A stretch of 64,000 nt of DNA, taken from NCBI RefSeq assembly GCF_900129555.1, contig NZ_FQWC01000003.1:248001-312000 (forward strand), in the 5' to 3' direction. This DNA comes from Flavobacterium defluvii. GTDB lineage: Bacteria > Bacteroidota > Bacteroidia > Flavobacteriales > Flavobacteriaceae. Under the pieces are notes generated by a model. That model saw only the letters and a program-made list of their open reading frames with translations, ran no database searches and was not told the origin of the DNA. The position numbers were made by a program, and so were the translations under genes. Positions 61,494-64,000 of this stretch are shown piece after piece (position 1 is the first letter of the stretch; each line of letters begins with the position of its first letter).

Positions 61494-61540
61494 TTGCCCA
61501 GTTAACAGCACAAGGAATGCAATATTTAACTGAATTTTGA
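61490..61540 (+). pseudogene. remnant of a lost toxin C-terminus
   Basis: A 16-codon open segment reads MIAQLTAQGMQYLTEF and then stops 1 nt before the start of the 219-residue gene. It has the look of the last residues of a protein (an RHS toxin tip) that used to precede this immunity gene. The final codons recur at 63032-63056 before the duplicate gene. No start signal supports it as a gene on its own. Confidence 0.45.
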
Positions 61541-61541
61541 T

Positions 61542-62201
61542 ATGAATAAAACTTTTAAAATAATAATAGCAAGTGTAAGCGTGCTAGTAATTAGCTATTT
61601 ATCTTATTTCTTTTATGGTGTTATAAGATACAGCCACTCTTCGGATTGGCAGACTTACAAACAATATATGTGGATTTTTAAAGACTTTGCTAAAAAAGAT
61701 ATTAATACTAATTTCTGCTTTAGTTATGTAAAAGAAAGGGATGTCTATAATAATTTTGATTATAAAGACATTTATAATGTGATGGTATGGGAATTTAAAG
61801 ATCTGGGTAATGCTGAATTGAAAAAATCAACCATTAAACAAAATGTTAATCTTGAAGATGTGAAGTTTGAGTCTGGAGAAATATTAAATAAAGGGGGTAA
61901 CTTAGAATTAACAATTAAATATGGTTTTGTTTTTAATTCTGCCATAAATGTAAACCTAGATAATTATTCAAAAATAGAGAGAACCTTTAAGGGTACTAAT
62001 TATAAGGGGTTTTATGGTTCAATAAATCAAATGTCCTTCAGCAATGAAAAAGGAGAACACCAAATACTTTCAGATTTTACTAAGCGACTAACACCAGCAT
62101 TATTTTTATTTTACAAGGCGCATCAGAGTTTTTATGTAATTATGATTTATTCAAAAAATCCATTTGATGAGAATATAATTAAGATATTAAACTTAGAGTA
62201 G
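61542..62201 (+). CDS. orphan immunity-like membrane-anchored protein, copy 1
   Basis: A 219-residue protein with one N-terminal membrane helix (about 6-26, IIIASVSVLVISYLSYFFYG) and an extracytoplasmic or cytoplasmic alpha/beta domain. The domain contains CFSYVKERDVYNNFD, VMVWEFKDLGNAEL and the closing KNPFDENIIKILNLE. It is about 90% identical by eye to the protein at 63058-63717. The start lies 1 nt after the stop of a toxin-tail remnant, as expected for an immunity gene that lost its toxin. No family recognised; role by context only. Confidence 0.65.
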   Translation: MNKTFKIIIASVSVLVISYLSYFFYGVIRYSHSSDWQTYKQYMWIFKDFAKKDINTNFCFSYVKERDVYNNFDYKDIYNVMVWEFKDLGNAELKKSTIKQNVNLEDVKFESGEILNKGGNLELTIKYGFVFNSAINVNLDNYSKIERTFKGTNYKGFYGSINQMSFSNEKGEHQILSDFTKRLTPALFLFYKAHQSFYVIMIYSKNPFDENIIKILNLE

Positions 62202-62213
62202 TTGTCTCTTCTG

Positions 62214-62372
62214 CTGGCGCGAGCATCTTGATCGTGAACGCAAAGTGAGTTAGCCCATACCAAATAAAAAAGAATGTGTAGAAAATATAAATTTGGGAAT
62301 AAAACAGGAGTTATCTTTTAATAAAATATAAATAAATTCAGATTGTGTTCATGAGCAAGATGCTTGCGCCAG
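62214..62372. repeat. inverted-repeat (MITE/REP-like) element, copy A
   Basis: The terminal inverted repeats begin CTGGCGCGAGCATCTTG (left) and end CAAGATGCTTGCGCCAG (right), pairing over about 28 nt with few mismatches. The interior of about 100 nt is AT-rich without a gene. Copy B at 62862-63031 has the same ends and a closely similar interior. The element lies just after copy 1 of the immunity-like gene. Confidence 0.8.
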
Positions 62373-62415
62373 AGGGGGAAGAGAAAAATTTGGATATTAA
62401 ATTTACGTGTTTTTT

Positions 62416-62817
62416 ATGGATGTTATATATTATTATTGTTACCTATTTTATAAAAAAATCTTGAAAGAAGATGAACCGCATGCACTAACTGTTTGGGCTC
62501 TAGGTATTGGAGAGGGTTTTTTTGTAAGCGTTTTTACTGATATTATTTTAATTCGGTTTTTTTGTATAAAGATGGATAAATGGTTAATGATTGGAATAGG
62601 TATTTTGTTCTTATTATTCAATTATTTTTATTTTTTTAGATCTGAACGAGGAAAAAGAATTGTAATTTCAAAATCAACATTTTTAGAAAGTAATAAAATT
62701 TCTATAATAGCTACTATTTTATTTTTTTTGATTTTAATTTCTTCATTATTTTGGGGTGCAATTTGTTCGAAATACCTATTAGAAACTTACTGTAATCAAA
62801 GTTCATTGTTTCAATAA
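62416..62817 (+). CDS. small multi-span membrane protein, candidate immunity protein
   Basis: The ATG at 62416 (MDVIYYYCYLFYKKIL) is preferred to a GTG 9 nt upstream, giving 133 residues. Three hydrophobic segments lie at about 28-46, 54-72 and 97-120. The start, with Tyr/Phe-rich YYYCYLFYKKIL followed by a short charged turn (KEDEPHA), resembles a class of small membrane proteins often seen near RHS genes in Bacteroidota. It lies between inverted-repeat copies A and B and between the two copies of the 219-residue gene. Immunity is likely from context but not proven. Confidence 0.55.
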   Translation: MDVIYYYCYLFYKKILKEDEPHALTVWALGIGEGFFVSVFTDIILIRFFCIKMDKWLMIGIGILFLLFNYFYFFRSERGKRIVISKSTFLESNKISIIATILFFLILISSLFWGAICSKYLLETYCNQSSLFQ

Positions 62818-62861
62818 TATGAATATTTGCAATGAATATAATATATAATTTCAGATGGTTT

Positions 62862-63031
62862 CCCCCTGCTGGCGTGAGCATCTTGCTCGTGAACGCAAAG
62901 AGAATTAGCTCATACCAAATAAAAAAAGATGAGTAGAAAATAAATTTGGGAATAAAACAGGAGTTATCTTCTAATAAAATATAAATAGATTCAGATTGTG
63001 TTCACGAGCAAGATGCTCGCGCCAGCGGGGG
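62862..63031. repeat. inverted-repeat (MITE/REP-like) element, copy B
   Basis: This has the same ends as copy A (CTGGCG...GAGCATCTTG and CAAGATGCTCGCGCCAG), and the pairing extends outward into CCCCC / GGGGG. It ends exactly where the duplicated toxin-tail remnant and immunity-like gene begin, so it marks the junction of the duplication. Confidence 0.8.
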
Positions 63032-63056
63032 GATGCAATATTTAACTGAATTTTGA
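63032..63056 (+). pseudogene. second copy of the toxin-tail remnant
   Basis: The last eight codons (MQYLTEF plus stop, same frame and spacing as 61490-61540) are kept directly after inverted-repeat copy B and 1 nt before the duplicate gene. This places the breakpoint of the duplication within the remnant. Confidence 0.45.
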
Positions 63057-63057
63057 T

Positions 63058-63717
63058 ATGAATAAGACTTTGAAAATGATAATAGCAAGTGTAAGCGTGC
63101 TAGTAATTAGCTATTTATCTTATTTCTTTTATGGTGTTATAAGATACAGCCACTCTTCGGATTGGCAGACTTACAAACAATATATGTGGATTTTTAAAGA
63201 CTCTGCTAAAAAAGATATTAATACTAATTTTTGTTATAGTTATGTAAAAGAAAGAGATGTTTATAACAACTTTGATTATAGAGACATTTATAATATAGTA
63301 GTATGGGAATTTAAAGATCTGGGCAATGCTGAATTGAAAAAATCAACTATTAACCAAAATGTTAATCTTGAAGATGTGAAGTTTGAGTCTGGAGAAATAT
63401 TAAATAAGAATAGCGACATGGAAATTACGATTAGCTATGGTTTTGTTTTTAATTCTGCCATAAATGTAAACCTAGATAATTATTCAAAAATACAGAGAAC
63501 CTTTAAGGGTACTAATTATAAGGGGTTTTATGGTTCAATAAATCAAATGTCCTTCAGCAATGAAAAAGGAGAACATCAAGTACTTTCAGATTTTACTAAG
63601 GGACCAACTCCAACAGTATTTTTATTTTACAAGGGGCATCAAAGTTTTTATATAATTATGATTAATTCAAAAAATCCATTTGATGAGAATATAATTAAGA
63701 TATTAAACTTAGAGTAG
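63058..63717 (+). CDS. orphan immunity-like membrane-anchored protein, copy 2
   Basis: A 219-residue near-copy of the protein at 61542-62201. It has the same N-terminal helix, the same ending KNPFDENIIKILNLE and about 20 scattered substitutions, for example in the central ILNKNSDMEITISYGF versus ILNKGGNLELTIKYGF. The copies are intact and differ mainly by substitutions, so both are probably functional and may protect against slightly different toxin variants. The upstream DNA up to the remnant is duplicated too. Role by context. Confidence 0.65.
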   Translation: MNKTLKMIIASVSVLVISYLSYFFYGVIRYSHSSDWQTYKQYMWIFKDSAKKDINTNFCYSYVKERDVYNNFDYRDIYNIVVWEFKDLGNAELKKSTINQNVNLEDVKFESGEILNKNSDMEITISYGFVFNSAINVNLDNYSKIQRTFKGTNYKGFYGSINQMSFSNEKGEHQVLSDFTKGPTPTVFLFYKGHQSFYIIMINSKNPFDENIIKILNLE

Positions 63718-63880
63718 TTTTATTCCCGGTGCTACATATCATTTAGAGTGGTTAGACATTTGATTTGATTTTTAAGTAATTACGCATGAAAATTTGAAAG
63801 ATGACATCCAATAGATAAAATAATTTTGTTTCAAAATTTTAATTAACAAGACTTAACTTATAAAAAATAAAAATTTAAAT

Positions 63881-64000
63881 ATGAAAAAAATAATGTTTTT
63901 TGCAGTAATGCTTTTTAATGCATTTATTTATTGCCAGACTTTTGATGGTAATTTAGGTTCTAACAGTTTAAGATGGAACACAGAACAAAAAGATTTTAAT
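63881..64000 (+). CDS. secreted protein, partial at window end
   Basis: The first 40 codons of a gene that leaves the window. A signal peptide (MKKIMFFAVMLFNAFIYCQ) is followed by TFDGNLGSNSLRWNTEQKDF. The start resembles the tail-fibre-like gene at 53357-54049 in style, and such genes often begin a new module of RHS loci, but too little is present to name the family. The spacer 63718-63880 before it holds no clear gene. Confidence 0.55.
   Translation, partial: MKKIMFFAVMLFNAFIYCQTFDGNLGSNSLRWNTEQKDFN

Noticed and set aside
62214..63031. Considered as a CRISPR-like array or IS element
   Set aside because: There are only two copies, with inverted ends and no regular spacers, and no transposase gene inside or beside them.
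1..64000. tRNA, rRNA or tmRNA genes
   Set aside because: No cloverleaf with a TTCGAATC-type arm or ribosomal RNA core was recognised on either strand by eye; a covariance search would settle it.

Overview
The window is AT-rich DNA from a member of the Bacteroidota, most likely a Flavobacterium close to F. johnsoniae. This assignment rests on several things seen in the sequence. There are Bacteroidota-type promoters (TTTG, a spacer, then TAnnTTTG) and type IX secretion (T9SS) C-terminal sorting domains. Families typical of Flavobacteriia are present: DUF4270, the short GT5 glycogen-synthase-like protein, the OlsF-type bifunctional acyltransferase and the GNAT/nitrilase fusion. The gene order panD-panC / GT5-DUF4270-glmS is also typical. 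Intergenic spaces carry many hairpin and short-word repeats. No tRNA, rRNA, CRISPR array, IS transposase or integrase was recognised.

Layout. 1-10.6 kb, mostly minus strand: a truncated M28 membrane peptidase, a small zinc-ribbon protein, a GNAT/nitrilase fusion, ssb (plus strand), a DUF2461 protein, a tiny Lys/Cys-rich protein, ferritin, a secreted protein of unknown function, an OmpA-type porin, and a chloramphenicol acetyltransferase-like gene coupled to a HAD phosphatase. 10.8-20.6 kb: an EamA transporter, a second copy of the secreted protein family flanked by nested inverted repeats, a ParE-type toxin/antitoxin pair, metG, a CDGSH iron-sulfur protein, an orphan Imm35-type immunity protein, PhzF, YdeI/OmdA and two small membrane proteins. 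20.7-32.3 kb, plus strand: a DMP19-like protein, a patatin lipase, a lipoprotein, a TPR protein with a T9SS tail, serS, a second TPR protein, DUF4286, rsmA, mgtE and proC. 32.4-34.4 kb, minus strand: a monooxygenase-like protein, a lipoprotein and nhaA. 34.7-37.5 kb, plus strand: a 2-hydroxyacid dehydrogenase and a DUF805-TM2-TM2-DUF805 cluster. 37.6-53.2 kb: olsF, xth, an OmpA lipoprotein, an aldo/keto reductase, an operon of inactive-looking esterase, radA and AsmA-like/GT51 transglycosylase, then panD/panC, divergent from GT5, DUF4270 and glmS.

The accessory part is 53.2-64.0 kb. A copy of the glmS terminator bounds a tail-fibre-like gene. After it come a small secreted protein with a T9SS tail and a 2135-residue SpvB/FG-GAP/RHS protein whose last roughly 285 residues look like an exchangeable toxin tip. 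Immediately downstream lies its candidate immunity gene. Next is a series of apparently orphaned immunity genes: two near-identical 219-codon genes, each preceded by the same short remnant of a lost toxin C-terminus, and a small multi-span membrane protein between them. Two copies of a roughly 160-bp inverted-repeat element separate these modules. I read this as a polymorphic-toxin locus that has swapped its toxin tip and kept old immunity genes. It is the most interesting system in the window.

The rest is largely housekeeping: translation (metG, serS, rsmA), DNA repair (radA, xth, ssb), cofactor and amino-acid synthesis (panC, panD, proC), envelope building (glmS, olsF, GT51, OmpA proteins) and ion transport (mgtE, nhaA). 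All functional calls come from reading motifs by eye; no database search was possible.
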